From NCBI RefSeq assembly GCF_035685805.1, contig NZ_DASSAB010000038.1, positions 197,270 through 261,269 of the forward strand: DNA of 64,000 bases, written 5' to 3'. Shown here in pieces: positions 44,555 through 53,348 of this stretch. The translations under genes and the position numbers were made by a program. This DNA is from Dyella_A sp035685805. Lineage in GTDB: Bacteria > Pseudomonadota > Gammaproteobacteria > Xanthomonadales > Rhodanobacteraceae. Position 1 is the first letter of the stretch, and every line of letters starts with the position of its first letter. The notes beneath the pieces were generated by a model that was not told where the DNA came from, did not search any database, and was given only the letters and a program-made list of their open reading frames with translations.

Positions 44555-46777
44555 TCACTCGCCCGGGTGGTAGCTGCGCTCGATGTGGCCCTTCAGCTGC
44601 GCGGGCCAGAAGTACACCTCGCGCAGATTGCCGTTGGTGTAGCGCTCGGCCTCGTCGTTGAAGTGGTTCGAATCCGGGTGGCCGCTTTCGCCGCCGGCGG
44701 TGATCGCGCGGGCGCTTACCTTCGGGCCGAACTCCACCACCGCCACGAAGCTGTTGCCGCTGGTGCCGTAGTAACGCTTGGTGCCCGGCCAGCGGTGCGC
44801 ACCGAACGAGGCCAGCGAGCCCCAGCGCGAGGAGGTGAACGGCACCGGGATGCTCGGCTTGCTGTCGTCGAACGGCTGCTGGATATCACCGGTGAGGCGC
44901 TGGAAGCGGTTCACCTCGCCCCACGGCACGCCCCAGTGGCCGAAGTCGTTTTCGAGCCGGTCGACCGCCTCGGCCAGTGCGTGCAGGCGCTGCTGCGGGC
45001 CTGCCTTGTCGGCCATCACGTCGTAGATCGACAGGCCCTCGGCGGTGTCCGCCTTGCTCACCTCGTCCCACAGCGTGTCGCCCCAGAACACCGCCAGCGT
45101 GGTCGGCATGGACGCGATGCCCCAGCGGTAGTCCCAGCTGCGCAGCAGGGCGATCGGGCCGCGCAGTTTTGCCTTCATCGGATCGCTGGCGGGCAGCGCG
45201 TCGTAGTCGCGGATCAGCACCGGCAGCTGCCGCGCGAAGGCGGGCAGGTAGGAGTCGAAGGCCATGGTGATCAGCGAGGCGCGCGTGACGTCATCGGCGC
45301 CGGTGAGCAGCTTCGTCGCGTGCAGGCCGCGCGGGTTCTCGCCGAAGGTGTCCATATAGCGCGGGAAGTCGGCGGGGTTCGGGCTGTTGGGGCCGGCGGC
45401 GGAGTAGGGCCAGTTGTTGGTGTTGAACGTCCAGCCGTTGGGCGGGTTCACCACCTGCGGAAGCTGGTCCAGCGGGGTCAGGCCATGCCAGTCGGTGGCC
45501 GGGTCGCTGCCGTCCACCGGCTTGGTGTAGTCGAAGCGGTTGTCGCGCTTGGGCACGAACTGCGGCATCAGGAAGGCGATCTGGCCCTTGTCGTCGGCGA
45601 ACAGCGTGTTGTTGGACGAGTTGGCCTTGAGCTCGGCCACCTTCATGTAGCTGGCCAGGTCGTTTGTCTTGGTGCGCAGCCAGCTCTGCTCCAGCGCCGG
45701 AATCGGCGTGTTCATCAGCGCCTCGGCAATCCACTTCTCGCCGTCCTTGCGCACGATCGGGCCGTGGTGGGTGAAGTACGCGGTGAACGTGCGGCTGGCC
45801 ATGCTGCCGTCCGCGCGACGGTAGGGCACGGCGATCTGGCGCGAGGTGACCGGTCGCAGTGCCTCGCCGTAGCGATAGAACGGCTGGCCGTCCTTGCGCA
45901 CGATGGTCTCGGCGAACTCGTCCACCGCGTCCAGTCCGGTGGAGGTATGCATCCAGCCCACGTGCCGGTTGAAGCCCTGGTAGATGAAGAACTGGCCCCA
46001 GGTCACGGCGCCGTAGGCGTCCAGCCCTTCGTCGCTGGTCATCTGCAGCTCGGAGCGGAAGAAGAACGAGGTGTGCGGGTTGATCAGGAGCAGCGCGTGG
46101 CCGTCGGCGGTGAGCCCGGGTGCGATGGCGATGCCGTTGGAGCCGGTCGGTTCGACCCAGCTCGGGCGCGTCTCGACAGTCGCCAGCGGCGCATCGCCGC
46201 TCTGGCCGTAGAAATCCTTCAGCTGCTTGAGGTCGACCCGCTCGATGTCGCCGCCGATGCTGCCTTCGGTGAACGAGAGAGCCATCCACGGCTCGAAATG
46301 CGTGATCACTTCCGGATGCACGCCCGGATGCGTGGCGAGGTAGTGGTTGAGCCCGTCCGCCCAGGCGTCCATCAGCCGGCGCAGCCAGGCGGGGCTCTGC
46401 GCGTAGAGCTTCTTCAGCTCGACCGGATCGATGAACAGCTTCTGCCGCAGGTCCAGCCAGATCGCCGACTCGCCCTTCGCCTCGGCCATGCGCCCGAGCG
46501 AGAGCAGGTAGTTGGTCTCGACGCGGTGGAAGTCGTCTTCGGCCTGCGCGTAGGCCATGCCGAACACGGCATCGGCGTCGGTGGTGCCGTGGACGTGGGC
46601 GATGCCCCAGTCGTCGCGGGTGATCGTCACGGCCCGGGCTTCGCGTTGCGTGCGCGCCTGCGCTGCGTCGGCGGCGTGGCCGGGTGCGCCGGCCAGCAGG
46701 CCGAGGGAAAGCGCCAACGCCAGCGAGGCAGTGCGGGCAGGGCGGCGGAGCGCGCGGGACGCGGTACGGATCGGCAT
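44555..46777 (-). CDS. S45 family penicillin/acyl-homoserine-lactone acylase-like Ntn hydrolase
   Basis: This 740-residue exported protein has a signal peptide (about 1-36, LALALSLGLLAGAPGHAA). An alpha-chain region comes next (ITRDDWGIAHVHGTTDADAV, AQAEDDFHRVETNYLLSLG). At Gly212-Ser213 in EPTGSNGIAIAP the precursor should self-cleave, leaving Ser213 as the N-terminal nucleophile of the beta chain. Beta-chain blocks GHALLLINPHTSFFFRSEL and VGWMHTSTGLDAVDEFAETI follow. Substrates in the family include beta-lactams, acyl-homoserine lactones and N-acyl amino acids; which applies here is unknown. ATG 46777 precedes the signal peptide; a much longer frame upstream is spurious. Confidence 0.92.
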   Translation of the reverse strand: MPIRTASRALRRPARTASLALALSLGLLAGAPGHAADAAQARTQREARAVTITRDDWGIAHVHGTTDADAVFGMAYAQAEDDFHRVETNYLLSLGRMAEAKGESAIWLDLRQKLFIDPVELKKLYAQSPAWLRRLMDAWADGLNHYLATHPGVHPEVITHFEPWMALSFTEGSIGGDIERVDLKQLKDFYGQSGDAPLATVETRPSWVEPTGSNGIAIAPGLTADGHALLLINPHTSFFFRSELQMTSDEGLDAYGAVTWGQFFIYQGFNRHVGWMHTSTGLDAVDEFAETIVRKDGQPFYRYGEALRPVTSRQIAVPYRRADGSMASRTFTAYFTHHGPIVRKDGEKWIAEALMNTPIPALEQSWLRTKTNDLASYMKVAELKANSSNNTLFADDKGQIAFLMPQFVPKRDNRFDYTKPVDGSDPATDWHGLTPLDQLPQVVNPPNGWTFNTNNWPYSAAGPNSPNPADFPRYMDTFGENPRGLHATKLLTGADDVTRASLITMAFDSYLPAFARQLPVLIRDYDALPASDPMKAKLRGPIALLRSWDYRWGIASMPTTLAVFWGDTLWDEVSKADTAEGLSIYDVMADKAGPQQRLHALAEAVDRLENDFGHWGVPWGEVNRFQRLTGDIQQPFDDSKPSIPVPFTSSRWGSLASFGAHRWPGTKRYYGTSGNSFVAVVEFGPKVSARAITAGGESGHPDSNHFNDEAERYTNGNLREVYFWPAQLKGHIERSYHPGE

Positions 46778-46927
46778 GGCATTTCCCCTCGGGTCGCTAA
46801 GCCTCGTGTTGTAGCGCACTCGGCCCGGGTTGGCGACGGCCGGCACGCGCCCCGGCACTTCCGGCCCATGCGGGTGCGGCGGCAAGGCACGCATGATCGG
46901 GCACGCCTTCCCGAGGAGACTGTCGCC

Positions 46928-47908
46928 ATGCTGGCTTTCCTGCTCGCCGCCGCCGCGGCCACCGCGCAGACGGTGCCGACCGATTACCAGGCCGGGCATT
47001 TCTATGCGACACCTCGCACCGCCGACGGGCAGGCGCTGCGCCTGCTGGTGGACACCGGTGGCGGCGGCGCCGCCGGCATGTACTGGATCACGGCCAAGGC
47101 CGCGGAGCGGCTGCGTCTGGCGACCTCGCCCTGCGAGGCCGATGCATCGCTCCACGTGGTGCCCGCGCCGACCTTTGCCGCGGGCCAGTCGCTGCCGCCG
47201 CCGGACGGTCCGTGCGGCGCCTCGGTGATGGTGAACAAGCTGCCCTACGACCTAGACGGCCAGCTGGGCGCCGCCTACCTCGGCACGCGCACCTGGACAT
47301 TCGATTACCCGGCACGCCGGCTGATCGCCGCGGGCGAAGGCTGGAAGCCCGCGGCTGGCGCGCATTCCGCCCCGCTGGGCTTTCGCCGGAGCACGGGGCC
47401 GGGCCTCGACCTGTACTTCCCACGCATCGTGGCGCGCATCGACGGCCAGCCGATCGATTTCCTGCTCGACACCGGGGCGACCGCGCATCCCACCGCCGCG
47501 GGCAAGCAGGCCTCGGGCACCGAAACGGTGCACGGCGAGGGCGTGACCAGCTACATCACCACCGGCCAGCTCGAGCGCTGGCACGCGGCCCACCCGGACT
47601 GGCGCGTGATCGAGAACGGCGACGACCTCGGTGGACCGGGGCACCCGTCGCGGCTGATCGAGGTGCCCGCGCTGGCGATCGCCGGCTGGCGCGTCGGCCC
47701 GGTGTGGTTCACCGAGCGGCCGGACAGCGCGTTCCACCAGTACATGGCGCAGATGATGGACAGGCCGACCGAAGGTGCGCTCGGTGGCAACGTGTTCCGG
47801 TCTTTCCGCATGACGCTGGACTACCCGAAGGCCACCGCCTGGTTCGTCTGCGTGCGCGATTGCCAGGCGGCGCGTCCCTCCGAGCCGCAGCGGTCGCCGG
47901 GTCGTTAG
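46928..47908 (+). CDS. exported aspartic-protease-like protein with two DTG motifs
   Basis: This 326-residue protein has a short signal peptide (1-13) and two retropepsin/pepsin-like motifs about 140 residues apart: LRLLVDTGGGG (Asp42-Thr-Gly) and IDFLLDTGATAHPTAAG (Asp181-Thr-Gly). Each is preceded by strands typical of the fold (FYATPRTADGQALRL, FPRIVARIDGQP). A single chain with two DTG halves could form an intact active site like pepsin. GGAG lies about eight bases upstream of ATG 46928. It is divergent from the S45 acylase; the 150-base spacer holds both promoters. Proteolytic activity is inferred. Confidence 0.8.
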   Translation: MLAFLLAAAAATAQTVPTDYQAGHFYATPRTADGQALRLLVDTGGGGAAGMYWITAKAAERLRLATSPCEADASLHVVPAPTFAAGQSLPPPDGPCGASVMVNKLPYDLDGQLGAAYLGTRTWTFDYPARRLIAAGEGWKPAAGAHSAPLGFRRSTGPGLDLYFPRIVARIDGQPIDFLLDTGATAHPTAAGKQASGTETVHGEGVTSYITTGQLERWHAAHPDWRVIENGDDLGGPGHPSRLIEVPALAIAGWRVGPVWFTERPDSAFHQYMAQMMDRPTEGALGGNVFRSFRMTLDYPKATAWFVCVRDCQAARPSEPQRSPGR

Positions 47909-47917
47909 GATGGCCCG

Positions 47918-48613
47918 ATGACCGATGGAGGAAGCGCTGCCGTGTCCAGCCACGCCGTGATGCCCTTGCCCGCCCGTGCACCGATGAGCGACGCCGCGCG
48001 GATCGCCGCCGCCGCCGCGTTCGCCGACGAGATGGCGCAGCGCCGTACCGTGCGGGAGTTCGCCGACACGCCGGTGCCGCGCGAGGTGATCGAACACTGC
48101 CTGCGCGCCGCCGGCAGCGCGCCCAGCGGCGCCAACCAGCAGCCGTGGCGATTCGTGGCGGTGGGCCCCGGGCCACTGCGCCGGCAGATCCGCGAGGCGG
48201 CCGAGGCCGAGGAGCGCGAGTTCTACCAGCGGCGCGCACCTGACGAATGGCTTCATGCGCTGGCGCCGCTGGGCACCGACGCGGACAAGCCGTTCCTGGA
48301 GAGCGCGCCGTGGCTGATCGGCATCTTCTACGAGCGCTACGGTCTCGACGCCGAGGGGCACAAGCACAAGCGCTACTACCCGCAGGAGTCGGTCGGCATC
48401 GCCACCGGGCTGCTGGTCGCCGCGCTGCATCGCGCGGGACTGGCCACGCTCACCCACACGCCGAGCCCGATGGGCTTTCTCAACGAGCTGCTGGGCCGGC
48501 CGCGCAACGAGATGCCGTTCCTGTTGCTGGTGGTGGGGCACCCCGCCCAGGGCTGCACGGTGCCGGCGATCGAGCGACTGCCGCCGGATGCCTACGCGCG
48601 CTTCATCGCCTGA
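47918..48613 (+). CDS. nitroreductase family protein
   Basis: This 231-residue flavin enzyme has MAQRRTVREFADTPVPREVI (the R-R-S/T-x-R-x-F FMN block), CLRAAGSAPSGANQQPWRFV (S-A-P-S-x-x-N-x-Q-P-W), ESVGIATGLLVAALHRAGLA and a terminal GHPAQGC segment, as in the nfnB/BluB-like branch. It transfers hydride to nitro or quinone compounds, or performs dehalogenation as in iodotyrosine deiodinase relatives. Start is ATG 47918, or GTG 47942 which has GGAGGA at good spacing. It follows the aspartic-protease-like gene by 9 bases, so the two are likely co-transcribed. Confidence 0.92.
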   Translation: MTDGGSAAVSSHAVMPLPARAPMSDAARIAAAAAFADEMAQRRTVREFADTPVPREVIEHCLRAAGSAPSGANQQPWRFVAVGPGPLRRQIREAAEAEEREFYQRRAPDEWLHALAPLGTDADKPFLESAPWLIGIFYERYGLDAEGHKHKRYYPQESVGIATGLLVAALHRAGLATLTHTPSPMGFLNELLGRPRNEMPFLLLVVGHPAQGCTVPAIERLPPDAYARFIA

Positions 48614-49141
48614 GCAGGCAGCCGGCTGCGTTTTGGTTGGTTGGCCGCGGCGTCCAGCTCCAGCGCCTGCGCATCCCGCAAGACCACGCCGGCGCCCCGA
48701 GCGGTGGGTGCCTCGCCGTGGCGCAGGCCGGCTTCCGCAGTGGTTGCCGGGTTGAGCGTGGCAGTCACCAACGCGTGCGGAACCCGGCAACCTCGTGCGG
48801 ATGTGCACCTCTCGATAAACATCCGAACCGCAACGAGGGACTGCTTAGCCGCGGCCGAGCGCGCGAGTGCCTGCTGACAAGGCACGTACCTGCGCATCAC
48901 CGGCACACGGTCTCCGGGATGCCGGTGCCGTCGCGTGCGCGGACGGAGATCTGCGCGCTGCGCGTGTTCCACGCGGACGACGACCCGCTTGCTTGCATGC
49001 GGGCGTCCGCCGATGCGTGACGCCGCTGCGCGGCGATTCGCAGTTTCATGCGAAGCGTCGCGGCGACCCTTCACGCGTCCTCTTCGCGCGGCTGCCTAGG
49101 CTCGGCCTCTGGCACCGATATGGCGACGACCGGAGGGCGTG
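48614..49141. other. intergenic region without gene (528 bp)
   Basis: Several short open frames exist but show no codon bias, signal or family motif. I see no hairpin terminator with a T-run after the nitroreductase gene. The right end must hold the promoter of the molybdo-oxidoreductase gene. Confidence 0.5.
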
Positions 49142-51427
49142 ATGAAAGACGAACGCGGAGATTCCATCCAGTACGAGGGGCCGGCCGGAGGCTGGGGCTC
49201 GCTCAAGGGCATCGGCAAGGTATTCGCGCGTGAGCTGTCCACGCCGGCTGTCGTCGAGACGCTGATGCGCCAGAACAAGGCCGGCGGCTACATGTGCAGC
49301 TCCTGCGCGTGGGGCAAGCCGACCCATCCGCACCCGTTCGAGTTCTGCGAGAACGGCGCCAAGGCCACGCTGTGGGATCTCACCCGCGATCGCTGCACGC
49401 CGGAGTTCTTCGCCGAGCACACGGTCACCGAGCTGCTCGACTGGGCCGACCACGACCTGGAGATGCAGGGGCGCCTCACCGCGCCGTTGCGCTATGACGC
49501 CGCGAGCGATCGCTACGTGCCGTGCAGCTGGGAGGAGGCGTTCGACGGCATCGCCCGCGAGCTGCGCGCGCTCGATCCCAAATCGGTGGTGTTTTATGCC
49601 TCCGGCAAGGCGTCGCTGGAAACGTCCTACCTGTACGCGCTGTTTGCCCGGATGTACGGCAACAACAATCTTCCCGACAGCTCCAACATGTGTCACGAAA
49701 CCACCTCGGTGGGGCTGAAGAAGGTCACCGGTTCGCCCGTCGGCACCTGCCTGATGGAAGACTTCGAGCACTGCGATGCGATCTTCTATTTCGGCCAGAA
49801 CCCCGGCACCAACAGTCCGCGCTTCCTGCATCCGCTGCAGTCGGCGGTGGAGCGCGGCTGCAAGATCATCGTGTTCAACCCGGTGCGCGAGCAGGGGCTG
49901 GTGCGCTTTACCGATCCGCAGAACCCGATGCAGATGCTCACCGGCGACTCCACCGAGCTGGCGCACATGTACCTGCAGGTACGGCCCGGCGGCGACATCG
50001 CGGCGATCACCGGCTTGTGCAAGCGCGTGCTCGAGCTCGACGAGCAGGCGCGGGCGGCCGGCAAGCCGGACGTGCTCGATCGCGACTTCATCGCGCAGCA
50101 CACGCACGGCTTCGACGCGTTCGTGCAGACGGCGCAGCAGACCGGCTGGGACGAGATCGAGCGGCTCAGCGGCCTGACCCGCGCCGACCTCGAAGCGGCC
50201 GCCGACGTCTATGCCGAGGCGGACAGCGTGATCGGCGTCTACGGCATGGGGCTGACCCAGCACGTGCACGGTTCGCAGAGCATCGGCCTGCTGGTCAACC
50301 TGATGCTGCTGCGCGGAAACATCGGGCGCCCGGGCGCGGGCGTGACGCCGGTGCGCGGGCATTCCAACGTGCAGGGCCAGCGCACGGTCGGCATTTCCGA
50401 GAAACCGAAGCTGGTGCCGCTGGACCGGCTGGCCGAGATGTACGACTTCGAGCCGCCGCGCGACACCGGGCTGACCACGGTCGATGCCTGCGAGGGCATT
50501 CGCAACGGCACGGTAAAGGGCTTCGTCAGCCTGGGCGGCAACTTCGTGCGGGCGATCCCCGACCGCGACGTGATGGAACCGGCCTGGCGCCAGCAGCAGC
50601 TCACGGTCTACATCGCCACCAAGCTCAACCGCAGCCATCTGGTGCACGGGCGGGTCTCCTACCTGCTGCCGTGCCTGGTGCGTTCGGAGGAAGACACTCA
50701 GGCCGGCGGCCCGCAGACGGTGACCATCGAGGACAGCTTCAGCCATATCTACGGCTCCATCGGCAAGCGCAAGCCGGCGGACGAGATGCTCAAGTCGGAG
50801 CTGGCGATCGTCTGCGGCATCGCCAAGGCCACGCTGCCACCGCACCCGAAGTGGCGCTGGGACGACTGGACCGGCGACTACGGCCTGGTGCGCGACCTGA
50901 TCGAGCAGACCTACCCGGAAGACTTCAAGGACTTCAACGCCCGCATGTTCCAGCCCGGCGGTTTCTACCGCGGCAACCCCGCGCACGAGCGGATCTGGAA
51001 AACCGAGAGCGGCAAGGCCGAGTTCACCGATCCGGACGTGATGTCCGCGCTCGGCGTCGGCGATGCACCGGGTCGGTTCCACCTGATCACCATGCGCTCG
51101 AACGACCAGTTCAACACCACCATCTACGGCTACAGCGATCGCCTGCGCGGGCTGGAGGGGTCGCGCGAGATCCTGCTGATCAACCCGCACGAGATGGAGC
51201 GGGCCGGGCTCAAGGCGGGGGAGGTGGTGAGCCTGGTCGGTGATGCCGGCGACGACGTGGTGCGCCGCGTCGACGGGCTCACGGTGACGCCATTCAACCT
51301 GCCCGATGGTTGCCTGGGCGGTTACTACCCCGAGATGAACGCGCTGGTGCCGCTGTGGTACCACGACAAGGCCTCCAAGACCCCGGCCTCCAAGGGTGTG
51401 CCGGTACGCATCGAGCGCACGGGCTGA
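49142..51427 (+). CDS. FdhF/YdeP family molybdopterin oxidoreductase
   Basis: This 761-residue enzyme belongs to the DMSO-reductase superfamily, FdhF/YdeP branch. The N terminus has a Cys cluster C52-x2-C55-x13-C69 (CSSCAWGKP ... FCENGAK), probably for an iron-sulfur centre. The molybdenum ligand is likely Cys in SSNMCHETTSVGL. VFYFGQNPGTNSPRF-like and GVTPVRGHSNVQGQRTVG blocks bind the pterin, and the C-terminal beta-barrel includes TMRSNDQFNTTIYG. Enterobacterial YdeP relates to acid resistance; true formate dehydrogenase activity is not implied. ATG 49142 has GGAGGGCG upstream; an adjacent GTG 49139 is possible. Confidence 0.93.
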   Translation: MKDERGDSIQYEGPAGGWGSLKGIGKVFARELSTPAVVETLMRQNKAGGYMCSSCAWGKPTHPHPFEFCENGAKATLWDLTRDRCTPEFFAEHTVTELLDWADHDLEMQGRLTAPLRYDAASDRYVPCSWEEAFDGIARELRALDPKSVVFYASGKASLETSYLYALFARMYGNNNLPDSSNMCHETTSVGLKKVTGSPVGTCLMEDFEHCDAIFYFGQNPGTNSPRFLHPLQSAVERGCKIIVFNPVREQGLVRFTDPQNPMQMLTGDSTELAHMYLQVRPGGDIAAITGLCKRVLELDEQARAAGKPDVLDRDFIAQHTHGFDAFVQTAQQTGWDEIERLSGLTRADLEAAADVYAEADSVIGVYGMGLTQHVHGSQSIGLLVNLMLLRGNIGRPGAGVTPVRGHSNVQGQRTVGISEKPKLVPLDRLAEMYDFEPPRDTGLTTVDACEGIRNGTVKGFVSLGGNFVRAIPDRDVMEPAWRQQQLTVYIATKLNRSHLVHGRVSYLLPCLVRSEEDTQAGGPQTVTIEDSFSHIYGSIGKRKPADEMLKSELAIVCGIAKATLPPHPKWRWDDWTGDYGLVRDLIEQTYPEDFKDFNARMFQPGGFYRGNPAHERIWKTESGKAEFTDPDVMSALGVGDAPGRFHLITMRSNDQFNTTIYGYSDRLRGLEGSREILLINPHEMERAGLKAGEVVSLVGDAGDDVVRRVDGLTVTPFNLPDGCLGGYYPEMNALVPLWYHDKASKTPASKGVPVRIERTG

Positions 51428-51609
51428 CCCGCTGCCGGTGTGCGCGGGCGCGCGGCGCCCGTCGCACACCGGCAGCAGCGTTGGCGTGGCCGTTGCGAAA
51501 CGCATCGGCGGCGCGCGACCCCGCGACGCATCACGGTTCGGCGCGGCCGATTCGTGGCAAGGTATGCGTACAACACACGCATCACCGGCATCGAAGACAG
51601 GGGGGCCTG

Positions 51610-52638
51610 ATGATCGAGCTGGAAGTGCAGGTGCTCGCGCACGCGCGCGAGGGCCTGCTCATGGACATGGGCCGACTCGCCTCGGCCAACGGATTTACCC
51701 TGCAGCGGCAGCGGCTGGTGATGGGCAGTCACGGCGCCCTGCTCACGCTGGTGGTGGCCGGTGCGCCGCGTCGCCAGCGCGCGCTGGAGGACGCGCTGCA
51801 ACAGCACGAGCGGGTCATCAGTCACGAGGTGGCACCAGCCGAGGCCGGCCAGATGCGTCCGCACTTCGCCGCGGTGCGTGCCATCGACACGTCTGGCTAC
51901 GTGCCGAGCGCACCGCCGACCGCGCCGGAAGCAGCGCCACCGATCCCTGCCGGACCCGGGAAAATGGCTCCGAGTGTGCCGCGCGCAACGCCGTCGACCG
52001 GCTATGACTCCGCGCCACCGCCTGCCGCGCCGCCGCCCGCCGCGCCCACGGTCGAGCTCGCGGCGGAGCCCCTGGTCGCTACGCGCTCTGCCACCGTCGA
52101 GCGCATCGAGATACCGGACGAGTTCCTGCTCCCGACGCCGCCACCGCCGCCTGCGCCGGCCCCGCCGCCGGCCGACCCGTTTGTGGAAATCGCGGCGCTG
52201 CCGGCGGATGAAGCCACCATCGCGCGGTTGCTCGATGGCGCCACGGTGTCGGCGGCGCTGGTGGAGCAGCTGCGTGCACTGGAGGACGCAGTGGCCCCGG
52301 GTGCGCGCGAGCCGACACTGCACGCGGCAGGGCTGCGCCTGGGTCGCGCCATGGCGCCGGCCGATGCCGCGGCAGCGCCGCTCACGGTGGCGGATGCGGT
52401 GGCACAGGCGGGGCTGCCGGCCTTGCGCGGGATGGTCGACGTGGTGCTCCAGGGCGAGCAGCTGCACATTCGCCAGAGCCCGCTGTGCGACCGGCCGGGA
52501 CACTCCGGCTGCGCCTTCTTCGGCGGCCTGCTGCAGGGGGCGCTGGTGCCGCGTGTGGCGGCGCACGAGATCAGCGTGTTCAATGTCTGCTGCCGCGCGT
52601 GGGGCGCCGATGAATGCGTGCTGGCGATTGCGGACTGA
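51610..52638 (+). CDS. V4R-like Cys-rich protein with ACT-like N terminus
   Basis: This 342-residue protein has an ACT-like beta-alpha domain at 1-75 (ELEVQVLAHAREGLLMDMG, GALLTLVVAGAPRRQRALE). A long Pro/Ala-rich linker (95-190) contains runs of Pro. The C-terminal domain (260-342) matches the 4-vinyl-reductase (V4R) pattern: Cys293, His298, Cys301 before FFGGLLQGALVPRV, then HEISVFNVCCRAWGADECVL with Cys327/328 and Cys336. V4R domains bind small hydrophobic or metal ligands. ATG 51610 follows a GGGGG-rich site. It lies 182 bases behind the molybdo-enzyme gene. The function is unknown. Confidence 0.75.
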   Translation: MIELEVQVLAHAREGLLMDMGRLASANGFTLQRQRLVMGSHGALLTLVVAGAPRRQRALEDALQQHERVISHEVAPAEAGQMRPHFAAVRAIDTSGYVPSAPPTAPEAAPPIPAGPGKMAPSVPRATPSTGYDSAPPPAAPPPAAPTVELAAEPLVATRSATVERIEIPDEFLLPTPPPPPAPAPPPADPFVEIAALPADEATIARLLDGATVSAALVEQLRALEDAVAPGAREPTLHAAGLRLGRAMAPADAAAAPLTVADAVAQAGLPALRGMVDVVLQGEQLHIRQSPLCDRPGHSGCAFFGGLLQGALVPRVAAHEISVFNVCCRAWGADECVLAIAD

Positions 52639-52679
52639 TTGCAGTGGAGCGGGATGTGCCGACGGGCGGGGAGGTCGCG

Positions 52680-53345
52680 ATGCGAGTACTGCTGTTCGGT
52701 GCCACGGGTATGGTGGGCCAGGCGGCGCTGCGCGCATGCCTGCAGGCGCCGGACGTGCGCGAGGTGGTCGCCGTGGGCCGCACGCCGACAGGCCAGCTGC
52801 ACGCGAAGCTGCGCGAAGTGCAGCACGACGACCTGTGGCATCCCGAAGCGCTGGCCGACCCACTGCGCGGGTTCGACGCCTGCTTTTTCTGCATCGGGCG
52901 CACCTCCGCCGGCATGGACGAAGCGCAGTACACCCACTTCACCCACGACATGACCCTGGCGGTGGCGCGGATGCTGGCGCCCGGCAACCCGGCGATGACC
53001 TTTGTCTACGTGTCCGGCGCGGGGGCGGACAGCTCCGAGCAGGGGCGAGTGATGTGGGCACGGGTGCGCGGGCGTACCGAAAACGCGTTGCGCCAGCTGC
53101 CGTTCAAGGCCGTGCACGCGATACGTCCGGGCGTGATCCGGCCGCTGCACGGCATCGTCTCGCGTACCGGCAGCTATCGCTGGTTCTACCGACTGGCGGC
53201 GCCGCTGCTGCCGCTGTTGCGCCGCCTGCTGCCCGATAGCGTGCTCGATACCGACGTGGTCGGCGCGGCGCTGCTCACGCTGGCGCGAGGCGGCTGGCCC
53301 ACGCCGGTGCTCGAGTCGCGCGACATCGCCGCAGCGGCGCGCTGA
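52680..53345 (+). CDS. NAD(P)-binding atypical SDR (YwnB/NmrA-like)
   Basis: This 221-residue Rossmann protein begins MRVLLFGATGMVGQAALRAC, with the G-x-x-G-x-x-G motif near residue 8. FVYVSGAGADSSEQGRVMWA follows, with a Lys/Arg-rich helix, then KAVHAIRPGVIRPLHG. It resembles small atypical SDRs that act as NAD(P)H sensors or epimerase-like enzymes. ATG 52680 is the family start; the longer frame from 52614 overlaps the previous gene. Its stop is three bases from that of the convergent glucose dehydrogenase gene. Confidence 0.9.
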   Translation: MRVLLFGATGMVGQAALRACLQAPDVREVVAVGRTPTGQLHAKLREVQHDDLWHPEALADPLRGFDACFFCIGRTSAGMDEAQYTHFTHDMTLAVARMLAPGNPAMTFVYVSGAGADSSEQGRVMWARVRGRTENALRQLPFKAVHAIRPGVIRPLHGIVSRTGSYRWFYRLAAPLLPLLRRLLPDSVLDTDVVGAALLTLARGGWPTPVLESRDIAAAAR

Positions 53346-53348
53346 ACG

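Noticed and set aside
44285..47908. A very long plus-strand open frame of over 1200 codons
   Set aside because: It runs antisense through the S45 acylase gene and owes its length to the GC-rich third-codon bias; only its last 327 codons (46928-47908) encode a recognisable protein.
48592..49074. Minus-strand frame of 160 codons in the 48.6-49.1 kb gap
   Set aside because: There is no signal peptide, domain or ribosome site, and the composition looks like antisense GC-rich sequence.
49046..51505. A minus-strand open frame of about 819 codons
   Set aside because: It is the antisense shadow of the FdhF/YdeP gene, rich in Arg/His/Gln with no domain; the plus strand carries all the family motifs.
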